From Puniceicoccales bacterium (lineage in GTDB: Bacteria; Verrucomicrobiota; Verrucomicrobiia; Opitutales; LL51), in assembly GCA_031278845.1 (NCBI GenBank), contig JAITJQ010000087.1, positions 1 through 11,908 of the forward strand: a stretch of DNA of 11,908 nucleotides. Direction: 5' to 3'. Shown here piece by piece: positions 1 to 6,770 of the stretch. Each line of letters begins with the position of its first letter. Position 1 is the first letter of the stretch. Both the position numbers and the translations under genes were made by a program. The notes beneath the pieces are model-generated. The model did no database searches and was not told where the DNA came from. It saw only the letters and a program-made list of their open reading frames with translations.

Positions 1-236
1 GGCAAACCCTGCGCAATTTGCGCAGGGTTTGCCCGGCACTTAAGGAAAAAAACAAGTCAGAGAGTCTATTCTTGACCCTTCGGCCGCCGAAGGAGGTCAA
101 GGAGTCTCTGACTCCTTGCGGGGTGTGGGGCGGAGCCCCACAACAACCTCCTTGCGGGCTGCCCAGGGGGGCGGAGCCCCCCTGGGCAGCCAGAGTCCTC
201 TGGACAACCGAAACCCTCTAGGCAGCCGAAACCCAT
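1..236 (-). repeat. GC-rich composite palindromic element, copy 1 (minus orientation)
   Basis: A chain of hairpins that reads on the minus strand like the block at 2780-2998. Positions 1-33 are an inverted repeat with 16-nt arms (GGCAAACCCTGCGCAA and its complement) around one T. Next come the A-run/GACTT segment (about 41-60), the GTCAAGAATA-like segment, an AAGGAGTC/GACTCCTT-type stem, a GGGGCGGAGCCCC stem and a long CTGCCCAGGGGGG/CCCCCCTGGGCAG stem near 160-190. The end at about 187-236 carries degenerate CAGAGTCCTCTGG and CCTCTAGG units. An open frame crosses it, but its peptide recurs in other element copies, so I treat it as repeat-derived and not as a gene. The left edge may be cut by the window. 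Confidence 0.8.
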
Positions 237-287
237 TGGTACAATATTATTGTCTTTGAAAGACTAGATTTATATTTTGGGACGGCG

Positions 288-974
288 TTGGGCTCCCGTT
301 TTTCATTAAAAATTGTCGCAGATTCTGCGGATTGGTGTGCGCTCGAAAAGCCGATTGGCATTGAGGTGAGTAGTTTACTGGGAGCGAAGTCTTCTTTACT
401 TTCACCGATTTACGCTATCGATATGGAATTGGGCGGCATTATTTTATGCGCAAAAAATAAGCAGTTTTATAACGCGCTAAGGAATGCTTATGGTTCAGAC
501 GGAGTGACGTTGTGTTTCACAATACTGGCGCTAGATAATGCCGATTTTTCCACGGAAATTATTTGTGATTTACCGATTGCACGACATTATGAAGGGAATC
601 GCATGATTATTTCGCACACAACGGGCAAGAAAGCGCGAACTATTTTTAGGAAAACTGAAATACTGGAACAATTTGTTTTATGGTCAGCGGAAACGAATTT
701 TTTACGCAAACATCAAATTCGTCTCCACGCGCAGGAGCTGGGCATAAAGATATTGGGCGAAGATATTTATGATAAAATTCCGGTACCTTTTCTATCGGAT
801 TTTAAGTTGAAGGCCAAACCCAATCGCAAGGGAATGCTAATGCCATTGTATCCGGCAGTTTGCATTTATCTATCTGAAATCAAATTTTGTTACGGAGGTA
901 GCGATACAAAAATCGTATCACCATTGCCCGACAAGTTTGCTGCGATGTTAAAAATTATCCAAAAATGGAATTAA
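288..974 (+). CDS. Divergent RluA-family pseudouridine synthase
   Basis: Predicted RNA pseudouridine synthase of the RluA/RsuA superfamily, which isomerises uridine to pseudouridine in rRNA or tRNA in the cytoplasm. The 228-residue protein opens with an LEKPIGIEV stretch matching the usual 'NKPaGl.V' strand. The catalytic-Asp motif HRLDRxTSG appears as YAIDMELGG, keeping only the catalytic Asp (D45) and the final Gly. The downstream THQIR motif is kept as KHQIRLHAQELG (H142-R145). The start is TTG at 288; no ATG lies nearby, and starting here places the family's first strand at the N-terminus. No S4 domain is present. The stop overlaps the ispF start by 10 nt, implying translational coupling. 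Loss of His-Arg before the Asp makes substrate, and possibly activity, uncertain. Confidence 0.72.
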   Translation: MGSRFSLKIVADSADWCALEKPIGIEVSSLLGAKSSLLSPIYAIDMELGGIILCAKNKQFYNALRNAYGSDGVTLCFTILALDNADFSTEIICDLPIARHYEGNRMIISHTTGKKARTIFRKTEILEQFVLWSAETNFLRKHQIRLHAQELGIKILGEDIYDKIPVPFLSDFKLKAKPNRKGMLMPLYPAVCIYLSEIKFCYGGSDTKIVSPLPDKFAAMLKIIQKWN

Positions 975-1585
975 GGATTGGCCATGGTTATGATATTCAC
1001 CGCCTCGTTATGGGACGGAAATTAATTTTAGGGGGCATTGAAATTCCGTTCGAATACGGGTTACTCGGCCACTCCGATGCGGACTGCCTTTGCCATGCGA
1101 TCACCGATGCACTACTGGGAGCACTGGCTCTCCCCAATATCGGCCAGTTTTACCCGGATACGGATAAAAAAACGATCGGTATAACTTCGACGGAAATACT
1201 GCAAAATATTTACAAGAATGAAATTCTTCAACGTAATTATAAAATTATAAATATTGACTGTACAATCATCGCCCAGGAGCCAAAATTGGCGCCACATTTG
1301 AATCTGATGTGCCAAAACTTAACCAAATTACTACAACTTTCGGGAGGGCAAGTGGGCATCAAAGCGACGACCCACGAGGGCCTCGATGCGATCGGCGAAA
1401 AAAAGGCGATTGCCTGCCATAGCGTGTGTTTATTGGAAAATTTGGGGCTCTGCCGCAAAGTCAAAAATAAACTCTTTGACTTGTTTAGCCCCTGCGGATT
1501 GATCCAGGAGCAATGCTCCTGGATCAATCCGCAAATCCAGGTCCAGGAGGCGGTGCCTCCTGACGGGGATTCTAAGGGCACGTAG
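965..1585 (+). CDS. ispF: 2-C-methyl-D-erythritol 2,4-cyclodiphosphate synthase with repeat-derived C-terminal tail
   Basis: Fifth enzyme of the MEP (non-mevalonate) isoprenoid pathway; it cyclises CDP-ME 2-phosphate to MEcPP with release of CMP. Residues 1-161 are a complete IspF. Metal ligands are D10 and H12 in GHGYDIH and H36 in GHSDAD, and the substrate/metal loop is KATTHEGLDAIGE with E138. IspF is a trimer of about 157-161 residues. Here the frame runs on for 45 residues (about 162-206) encoded by a palindromic element starting near 1452, and stops at TAG (1583-1585) inside a small hairpin. ATG 965 lies inside the preceding gene and has no clear Shine-Dalgarno sequence, so coupling to it is likely. 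Enzyme identity is near certain; whether the tail is tolerated in the trimer is unknown. Confidence 0.95.
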   Translation: MELRIGHGYDIHRLVMGRKLILGGIEIPFEYGLLGHSDADCLCHAITDALLGALALPNIGQFYPDTDKKTIGITSTEILQNIYKNEILQRNYKIINIDCTIIAQEPKLAPHLNLMCQNLTKLLQLSGGQVGIKATTHEGLDAIGEKKAIACHSVCLLENLGLCRKVKNKLFDLFSPCGLIQEQCSWINPQIQVQEAVPPDGDSKGT

Positions 1586-1592
1586 CCCTTAG
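1452..1592 (+). repeat. Palindromic element, copy 2, inside the ispF 3' end
   Basis: Shares the GTCAARAATAAACTCTTTGA segment with the 2780-2998 block and the CAGGAGG..CCTCC plus CTAA-hairpin part with 3018-3115. It contains three nested stems. A 39-nt palindrome at 1494-1532 has 19-nt arms (GCGGATTGATCCAGGAGCA and complement) around one base. A CAGGAGGC/GCCTCCTG stem lies near 1543-1561. A CTAAGGGC/GCCCTTAG stem lies at 1572-1592. The ispF frame is open through the first two stems and stops in the last. The minus-strand gene ends 17 nt further on, so the block separates two convergent genes. Confidence 0.85.
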
Positions 1593-1608
1593 ATTGACAA
1601 ATAATTCA

Positions 1609-1905
1609 TTACTTTCGAAAATGCTCATTAAGTTGGCGATCTAATTTTTGAATTAGGAGATCGATTGATTTATAAAGATCATCACTGATGGCGCTTGCAA
1701 TGATATCGGGGCCTTGAATTTCGATGTGGCCTTTGGCGATGAATGCTTCGGCTGGATCCTTACTATTCGCGTGTTCCAATTCGAAACGTATGCGTACAAT
1801 CCGCCCTTCATGGCGAAATAATTTCTCCGCTTTTTCAGAAACAGTTTGCTTCAAAGCATCGGTTAAGTCCAAATGTACACCGGAAATAATAACATCTCTA
1901 TCCAT
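1609..1905 (-). CDS. hpf: Short-form ribosome hibernation promoting factor (HPF/RaiA)
   Basis: Ribosome-associated stationary-phase factor of the HPF/YfiA/RaiA family. It binds the 30S decoding region, blocks tRNA and mRNA entry, and promotes or stabilises inactive ribosomes. The 98 residues match the whole E. coli short HPF: a first strand DVIISGVHLDLTDALK, a helix KAEKLFRHEG, strands RIRFELEHA and KGHIEIQGPD, and the final helix SDDLYKSIDLLIQKLDRQL. There is no C-terminal dimerisation domain as in long HPF, so 100S formation would need another partner. The frame is open 78 nt further upstream, but ATG 1905 is preferred because AGGAAG lies at 1910-1915, about 4 nt before it. It is divergent from the ABC ATPase gene and convergent with ispF. 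Confidence 0.92.
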   Translation of the reverse strand: MDRDVIISGVHLDLTDALKQTVSEKAEKLFRHEGRIVRIRFELEHANSKDPAEAFIAKGHIEIQGPDIIASAISDDLYKSIDLLIQKLDRQLNEHFRK

Positions 1906-1918
1906 AAAACTTCCTAAT

Positions 1919-1968
1919 ATACTAAAGTACTCGACAGCGTTGGCAATCTTTAAATAGTTGGCTAGATT
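1919..1968. promoter_or_regulatory. Candidate divergent sigma70-type promoters with overlapping -35 boxes
   Basis: On the plus strand TTGGCA (1940-1945), a 17-nt spacer and TAGATT (1963-1968) point to the ABC ATPase gene. On the minus strand TTGCCA (1946-1941), a 16-nt spacer and TAGTAT (1924-1919) point to hpf. The -35 boxes share the TGGCA core, so only one polymerase could bind at a time. The predicted start sites lie very close to the start codons, inside or near the hpf Shine-Dalgarno sequence, which weakens the call. This is consensus matching by eye only. Confidence 0.28.
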
Positions 1969-1981
1969 GTTTAGAGACACC

Positions 1982-2800
1982 ATGAATAATATACCTTATC
2001 TTTCCATCCAAAACCTTACGATAAGCTTTACTAACTCCACAAAACCTATCCTACATAATATTTCTTTTACCGTTAAATGTGGAGAAACGCTGGCATTAGT
2101 CGGTGAAAACGGGACCGGAAAAACTCTTATTGCTACGAGTATTACGCGTTTGCGATCCAATGTTTCCATCTCCGGTGAAATTATTCTGGACCAGCAGTCG
2201 ATATTGAATTTATCGTACTCCGAATTAATGGCTGTCCGTCGCCATAAAGTGTCCTATATTTTTCAAGAACCTAATGACTCGCTGAATCCGTCGTTGACCA
2301 TCGGTTACCACTTGCTTGAAATTGCAGATGGGGTTAACAAAAAAATGCGCATATTGGATATGTTGAGAAGAGTTGGTTTTGTGAATCCAAAAAAAATTTT
2401 TCGTTCCTATCCACACGAATTAAGCGGTGGGATGCAGCAACGGGCAATGATTGCTATGGCATTGATAAACCACCCGAAATTACTTATCGCCGATGAACCG
2501 ACTACGGCACTCGATGTCGTTCTCCAAAAGCAGATTTTAGATTTGGTGAAAAATTTGCAGGCAGAATTAAATTTTGCGATTCTATTGATTACTCATGATT
2601 TTTCTCTTTTGCAACAAATAGCCGATCGCGTTTGTGTCCTCCACGGTGGAAAAATTGTGGAACGAGGCACTCCGGATGACATTATTTTTCATCCTCGACA
2701 TGCGCACACCAAACTACTATCTGAAGCCATTTTGATGATACCTTCAAGAGAGATAGAAGATCCTGAAGTTACCTTTCCTCTAAGGGCGCGCAGCCCTTAG
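1982..2800 (+). CDS. OppD/DppD-type peptide/nickel ABC transporter ATP-binding protein
   Basis: ATPase subunit of a peptide/nickel-type ABC importer, acting at the inner face of the cytoplasmic membrane. The 272 residues contain Walker A GENGTGKT (41-48), a Q-loop in FQEPNDSLNP (Q95, the sequence typical of OppD/DppD), signature LSGGMQQRA (147-155), Walker B LLIADEP (D171, E172), and the switch His in THDF (H205). It ends with GKIVERGTPDDIIFHPRHAHT. OppD proteins normally continue about 50 residues more with the oligo-HPY domain. Here the frame stops within a palindromic element (TAG 2798-2800), so that domain is cut short. ATG 1982 is chosen over an in-frame TTG at 1958 because a GAG-containing stretch precedes it. 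No permease, second ATPase or binding protein is in the window, so substrate cannot be assigned. Confidence 0.88.
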   Translation: MNNIPYLSIQNLTISFTNSTKPILHNISFTVKCGETLALVGENGTGKTLIATSITRLRSNVSISGEIILDQQSILNLSYSELMAVRRHKVSYIFQEPNDSLNPSLTIGYHLLEIADGVNKKMRILDMLRRVGFVNPKKIFRSYPHELSGGMQQRAMIAMALINHPKLLIADEPTTALDVVLQKQILDLVKNLQAELNFAILLITHDFSLLQQIADRVCVLHGGKIVERGTPDDIIFHPRHAHTKLLSEAILMIPSREIEDPEVTFPLRARSP

Positions 2801-2998
2801 CTGTCTTCAAGGGGGCCTTGTCCCCCTGGCCCCCCCCCCGCAAGGAGTCAAAGACTCCTTGACCGCCTTCGGCGGCCGAGCCCGGCGCGTTCCGCGCCAG
2901 GCTCGGCCGCAAGGTCAAGAATAAACTCTTTGACTTGTTTTTTTCCTTAAATGCCGCGCAAACCCTGTGCAATTTTGCACAGGGTTTGCGCGGCACTT
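2780..2998 (+). repeat. Palindromic element, copy 3 (most complete)
   Basis: Order of parts: CTAAGGGC/GCCCTTAG hairpin (2780-2800, holding the ABC ATPase stop); a GGGGGCC..CCCC C-rich stretch; AAGGAGTC/GACTCCTT stem (about 2841-2860); CGCCTTCGGCGG stem; a long stem GGCCGAGCC..GGCGCG/CGCGCC..GGCTCGGCC (2874-2908); GTCAAGA/TCTTTGAC stem; T-run (2938-2944); and a 42-nt perfect palindrome (2953-2994) with 20-nt arms, extended by TTAAATGCC/GGCACTTAA at its edges. The same order on the opposite strand makes up 1-236, and most of it recurs at 11718-11864. A minus-strand open frame crosses it, but its peptide is shared by other copies and is not a credible gene. Confidence 0.88.
2874..2944 (+). terminator. 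Candidate rho-independent terminator inside the element
   Basis: The 9-bp plus 6-bp stem GGCCGAGCC(C)GGCGCG / CGCGCC(A)GGCTCGGCC with a TTC loop (2874-2908) is followed by a weaker GTCAAGA/TCTTTGAC stem and then seven T (2938-2944). It lies downstream of the ABC ATPase on the same strand. The gap between the strong stem and the T-run means the weaker stem would be the actual terminator hairpin. Confidence 0.5.
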
Positions 2999-3017
2999 AA
3001 TTTTTCTTTTTTAAATT

Positions 3018-3115
3018 AGCAGCCCCGCGGCGAAGCCGCTGGATCAATCCGCAGGGGCCAGAGGCCAGGAGGTGGTGCCTCCTGGCGGGGATTCTAATGG
3101 CGTGCAGCCCTTAGC
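3018..3115. repeat. Palindromic element, copy 4, at the cysS 3' end
   Basis: Closely matches the second half of the ispF block: CTGGATCAATCCGC, then CCAGGAGG/CCTCCTGG, then CGGGGATTCTAA and a CTAATGGC/GCCCTTAG stem (3094-3114). The cysS stop codon (minus strand, 3111-3113) lies in the last arm of this stem. The short stretch 3000-3017 between this copy and copy 3 is AT-rich and holds nothing else. Confidence 0.8.
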
Positions 3116-4535
3116 TACCCATTTTTTCCAATTCGTATCTATCCTTTTGATCGATAATATTCCAACCCCTTTGGATAAGGAGCTGCCGTAAGCGATCGGA
3201 TTCTGTAAAATTTTTATTGCGTTTAGCTTCCCATCGTTGTGCTGCAAGTTCGGCAATATCACTGGGGATTTCAACCGTTATCGGGTTCTGCTCCCCATAA
3301 AATATAGATCTTTCGATACCCAAGATAAAGCAGAGGACATATAATTCCTCCAAAAATGATTCAACATTTTTGACATTATTTAGAACCGAAAAAATTTCGC
3401 CCAGACATTTCGGGATATTGAGATCATTTTTGAGAGCCTCGATTGCGGTACCAAAATGATAATAGGTCATATCTTGGGGGAAAAAACCTTCATTGAACGA
3501 AAAATTACTTTTTTTAAGCAAGTTCGCTATTTTTGTTTTTAGCTTAGCGAGTGCACTTCGTGCGGCATCGAGTCCGGACAGGGTAAAGTTTAGGATCTGT
3601 CGATAATGTCCACTAATCAATGCATAGCGAACGATAGGGGCATCGTAACCCTTATCTTTCAAATCGGCCAAAGTAAACAAATTGCCCAAACTTTTCGACA
3701 TCTTTTGTCCCTCAACCTGTAAATGTTCCGAATGAAACCAGTGTCTCACGAAGGGTTTCCCCGTAACACACTCCGTCTGCGCGATTTCATTTTCGTGGTG
3801 AGGAAAACAAAGATCAATACCACCGCCATGAATATCGATCGTTTCGCTTAGATATTTCATCGACATCGCACTGCACTCGATATGCCAGCCGGGACGTCCT
3901 TTCCCCCATGGACTTTCCCAAAAAACATCGCCATCCTCCGCCTTGTAAGCCTTCCATAGGGCAAAATCGTGAACCGAATCCCGGTCATATTCATCCGCCA
4001 AATTTATTCGTCCCGCACTATTTTCACTTTGCGTAGCAAGCTGCTTAATGTCGATCCTTGAAAGCTTGCCGTAATCCGAAAATGACGAAAGACGAAAATA
4101 AACAGAACCGTCGGCCGCTATATAGGCGTGCTTTTTTTGAATCAATGTTTCGATCATCGCGATTTGCTCAGCAATATGACTGGCAGCTTTAGGTTCTACA
4201 TTGGGCGGCAAAATATTGAGCGCCTCGCAATCCCGATGAAAAATATCCGTCCATCTTTCCGTAAAACTTCGCAGCGAAATATTTTCCAGCTGAGCTCCCC
4301 GAATCGTCTTATCGTCGATATCCGTAATATTGCGGACAAATTTTACAGAATAGCCCATCGTCAGGAATAGTCGACGCAAAACATCCTGAAGCAAAAATGT
4401 GCGAAAATTGCCAATATGAGCATAATTGTACACCGTTGGTCCACAGCAGTAAATGCGCAAAATTCCATCCGGCTCCCCGGAAATAATATCTTCAATTTTG
4501 CGAGTCTGTGTATTGTATAATTTGACGATATCCAT
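3111..4535 (-). CDS. cysS: Cysteine--tRNA ligase
   Basis: Class Ia aminoacyl-tRNA synthetase that charges tRNA-Cys with cysteine. From ATG 4535 the protein has 474 residues, normal for the family. It has the zinc ligand C31 in YCCGPTVY, the HIGH motif as HIGN (40-43), WHIECSAM and GGIDLCFPHHENEIAQTE (further zinc ligands C, H and E), and the KMSKS loop GQKMSKSLGN (278-282). The DALR-type helical domain follows, then the anticodon-binding tail AAQRWEAKRNKNFTESDRLR. An in-frame TTG at 4550 would add five residues; I prefer the ATG because it starts the expected first strand. No strong Shine-Dalgarno is visible. The last codons and stop (TAA at 3111-3113) fall at the edge of a palindromic element, but the core ending ELEKMGS looks nearly native. 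Confidence 0.96.
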   Translation of the reverse strand: MDIVKLYNTQTRKIEDIISGEPDGILRIYCCGPTVYNYAHIGNFRTFLLQDVLRRLFLTMGYSVKFVRNITDIDDKTIRGAQLENISLRSFTERWTDIFHRDCEALNILPPNVEPKAASHIAEQIAMIETLIQKKHAYIAADGSVYFRLSSFSDYGKLSRIDIKQLATQSENSAGRINLADEYDRDSVHDFALWKAYKAEDGDVFWESPWGKGRPGWHIECSAMSMKYLSETIDIHGGGIDLCFPHHENEIAQTECVTGKPFVRHWFHSEHLQVEGQKMSKSLGNLFTLADLKDKGYDAPIVRYALISGHYRQILNFTLSGLDAARSALAKLKTKIANLLKKSNFSFNEGFFPQDMTYYHFGTAIEALKNDLNIPKCLGEIFSVLNNVKNVESFLEELYVLCFILGIERSIFYGEQNPITVEIPSDIAELAAQRWEAKRNKNFTESDRLRQLLIQRGWNIIDQKDRYELEKMGS

Positions 4536-4558
4536 GGAAATAATTTCCAATTCATAAA

Positions 4559-4640
4559 AAAAAAAGCAAGGCTTTTATTGCCAGAGGGCTTCATGTTGCT
4601 AGAGGGCGGAACCCTTCTGGGCAACCAAAGCCTCATAGCA
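4559..4640. repeat. Degenerate palindromic element fragment upstream of cysS
   Basis: Contains an A-run, GCAAGGCTTT, and two facing units, TTGCCAGAGGG and CCCTTCTGGGCAA, with a CTAGAGGGCGGAACCC centre. The wording is close to the degenerate edge of copy 1 (about 187-236: CAGAGTCC, CCTCTAGGCAGCC). It lies immediately 5' of cysS and could fold in its leader RNA. An open frame across it is not convincing as a gene. Confidence 0.5.
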
Positions 4641-4947
4641 GATCAGAAAAATCTATGGATGAAAAGTGCCACGAACTCCGTAGTGCCTCAAGGTTACAAA
4701 AGGAATACATTTAACCAACATCTATAAGACGCAGCAAAAACCAAAACGTTCAAATTTTTTCTTCAAAACAATCCGCAATATACGGATAGCGGAAACTTAA
4801 ATAAAATTGGATTTCGAGTCATAAAAAGCTTGACAAACCAATTTTCCAGCAAAATTTTCAGAAAGTTTGGTTATGAATATACATAAATAACGCGAATGGC
4901 GAAATGAAATGGCCTGAATAAAAGGCAAAAGGATTTAGGAGGATTAA
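4641..4947. other. AT-rich intergenic stretch without a recognised gene
   Basis: I see no convincing coding region or RNA gene. A TTGACA box lies near 4829 on the plus strand but has no good -10 box at the usual spacing. The stretch ends with a strong Shine-Dalgarno AGGAGG (4937-4942), 5 nt before ATG 4948. This probably once served the transposase, now decayed, that follows. Confidence 0.5.
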
Positions 4948-5513
4948 ATGAAAATCATTCCCCCAAGCTTGATTAGATTATTTCCAATTGGCACAACGGG
5001 AGGAAAAATCGGGGTTCTTGTTGGTCGATCCCCCTCCCCTTCCCGGTTTGTGAAAATGTACGTACGAACCGACATCGAACTTTTCGAGGAGTGGCCATTG
5101 GACACATTCTTCGACGACAACTACATTTGGCTTAAAGCTCCATTTGGTCCTAACGGAAAAACAAAAAATCACTCAATTCGAAATAAGTTCCGGGAATTTG
5201 CATGATGTTGCTAGCGCTAAAAACGTATTAAAAAAATGCCGGGAAATCGTTATCGGGGATAAGGGTTATTGCTCAAAACCCTTGAAGAAACAGCTCCCAA
5301 AGCAAGGATTACGTCCGGTTGCTCGCCACAAAAAAAACAGGAGCTCCCTAATACTCCGATAGAAAAAAAGTTGCGCCGAAAACGTTCTTTCGTGGAAACA
5401 GCCATCGGAAAGTTTTAATCTTTTTTGGCTTTACGCTTTCCTATTTCCGTTCCCAAATTCCGGCTTTCGCCTCTTTTTCTCTCGCTATTTTTGCCTTTAA
5501 TTTCCTCTCTTAA
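4948..5513 (+). pseudogene. Decayed IS982/IS5-like DDE transposase, three frames
   Basis: Transposase catalytic-domain remnants appear in three successive frames. Frame A (about 5111-5341) gives TTFGLKLHLVLTEKQ..ITQFEISSGNLHDV..IVIGDKGYCSKPLKKQL..RHKKN, matching the 'yGyKlHl', 'tpgn.HD' and 'gDkGY.s..l...l' blocks of IS982/IS5-type enzymes. Frame B (5341-5418) continues with ELPNTPIEKKLRRKRSFVETAIGKF, the block holding the catalytic Glu. Frame C (5415-5513) gives YFRSQIPAFASFSLAIFAFNF, a typical C-terminal helix. Both shifts are -1, at A8 (5330-5337) and T4 (5413-5416). The N-terminal third is missing or scrambled: ATG 4948 has a good Shine-Dalgarno but reads another frame, ending at 5205. 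The exact IS family is uncertain and I found no terminal inverted repeats. Confidence 0.72.
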
Positions 5514-5594
5514 TTTCGCCATCCGCGTTATTTGGAAGACTCCCAGAAAGGAAAAAATATACCCCCGCACAATACCGATCAAGATTTTACTCTT

Positions 5595-6770
5595 CTAGGG
5601 AACAATTCTAAAAAATATGCGCTTTCCCGATTGGACGATGTGGGGACAATGATCGGATTGCAAGAAAAATTTAAAATTTTTTTCGCATTTTCCATTTACT
5701 TTAACCGCACCTTGCTCGATTAACCGACGGATTTCCCTATTACTTTCAAAAAATTGCGAATGCGCCATCGCATCGGCTAAAGTAATCGGATCCTTTGCCA
5801 TCGCCCCTAGTGAAAATTCTGGCATATTTTCCGGGATTTCATTATGTGAAAATACCGCTTCAAATTCGGCTTGCTCTTTTTCGCCAACCTCTGGACCGAA
5901 AAACCGCGCCACTAACGATTGCGCCAAAAACTTCTTCGTATCCATGGGATGCCGTTTCTTTAGTGCTTCGATTGCCCAGTCGGAATATTCCAGCAGTAAC
6001 TTAAAATAGGCCCACATCACTTCGTCCGGAATTGACATAATCCGCCCGAACATATCCTTTGAAGAATGATTAAATGATATATAATTATCATAACTTTTTG
6101 ACATCTTTCGTTTTCCATCGAGACCGACGAGGAGTGGCATAGTGATGACAATCTGTTCCGGTTGACCGTAATCCTTTTGAAGCGCGCGGCCAACCAATAA
6201 ATTAAAAAATTGATCCGTTCCGCCGAGTTCGACGTCAGCTTCGAGCATAACCGAATCGTAGCCTTGCATAAGTGGGTATAGAAATTCGACGATGGAAATA
6301 GGTTCATTTTCGCGGTAACGTTTCGCAAAATCGTCCCGCTCGAGCATTCGCGCAACCGTCATTTTACGCGCAATGATAAGCATGTCATCGAATGTCATTT
6401 TACGGAACCACTCGCTATTGCGGCGGATCGTTGTTTTTTGGGAATCGATAATTTTAAAGGCCTGTTCGAGATAAGTTTGGGCATTTTGTTCTACCTCCTG
6501 CGGAGTCAATACTGGTCGTATCGAAGAACGGCCGGAAGGATCGCCAACGGTGGCGGTATGGTCACCGATCAGCAAAATTGCTTCGTGGCCCAAATCCTGA
6601 AATTGACGCAACTTATTGAAGACGACCATATGACCAAAGGTCAAATCGGGACGAGTCGGATCAACGCCAAGCTTTACTTTGAGGACTTTTTTCTGGGATA
6701 AACGTTCGGCTAGGGCCTCTCGGCCGACGATTGTATCGATGCCGTCCATCAATTTATCAATTGCGTTCAT
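5595..6770 (-). CDS. tyrS: Tyrosine--tRNA ligase
   Basis: Class Ic synthetase that charges tRNA-Tyr. The 391 residues cover the full length: Rossmann fold with LGVDPTRPDLTFGHMVV (the HIGH signature sits at 44-47 as TFGH), GDHTATVGDPSGR, the tyrosine-binding region PLMQGYDSVMLEADVELGGTDQ, the KMSKS loop KRKMSKSYDN (222-226), and a C-terminal S4 RNA-binding domain beginning REIRRLIEQGAVKVNG and ending near GKRIFFRI. The length and the KMSKS spelling fit the TyrRZ-type enzymes. ATG 6770 gives a natural N-terminus, but no Shine-Dalgarno precedes it. Upstream on the same strand lies the pseudopilin array, downstream the transposase remnant. The first His of HIGH is replaced by Thr, a variant I flag but do not regard as inactivating. 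Confidence 0.95.
   Translation of the reverse strand: MNAIDKLMDGIDTIVGREALAERLSQKKVLKVKLGVDPTRPDLTFGHMVVFNKLRQFQDLGHEAILLIGDHTATVGDPSGRSSIRPVLTPQEVEQNAQTYLEQAFKIIDSQKTTIRRNSEWFRKMTFDDMLIIARKMTVARMLERDDFAKRYRENEPISIVEFLYPLMQGYDSVMLEADVELGGTDQFFNLLVGRALQKDYGQPEQIVITMPLLVGLDGKRKMSKSYDNYISFNHSSKDMFGRIMSIPDEVMWAYFKLLLEYSDWAIEALKKRHPMDTKKFLAQSLVARFFGPEVGEKEQAEFEAVFSHNEIPENMPEFSLGAMAKDPITLADAMAHSQFFESNREIRRLIEQGAVKVNGKCEKNFKFFLQSDHCPHIVQSGKRIFFRIVP

Noticed and set aside
18..221. Open frame with peptide KEKNKSESLFLTLRPP
   Set aside because: The same peptide is read from other copies of the palindromic element on the relevant strand; it follows from the repeat and has no ribosome binding site.
2769..2996. 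Minus-strand open frame across element copy 3
   Set aside because: Repeat-derived; it shares its peptide with copy 1 and has no independent coding evidence.
4361..4636. Minus-strand frame overlapping the cysS start
   Set aside because: Shadow frame over the conserved cysS N-terminus; no family resemblance.
4948..5205. Independent 85-residue gene with a strong Shine-Dalgarno
   Set aside because: It overlaps in another frame the recognisable transposase remnant and matches no family I know; more likely the remains of the transposase start.
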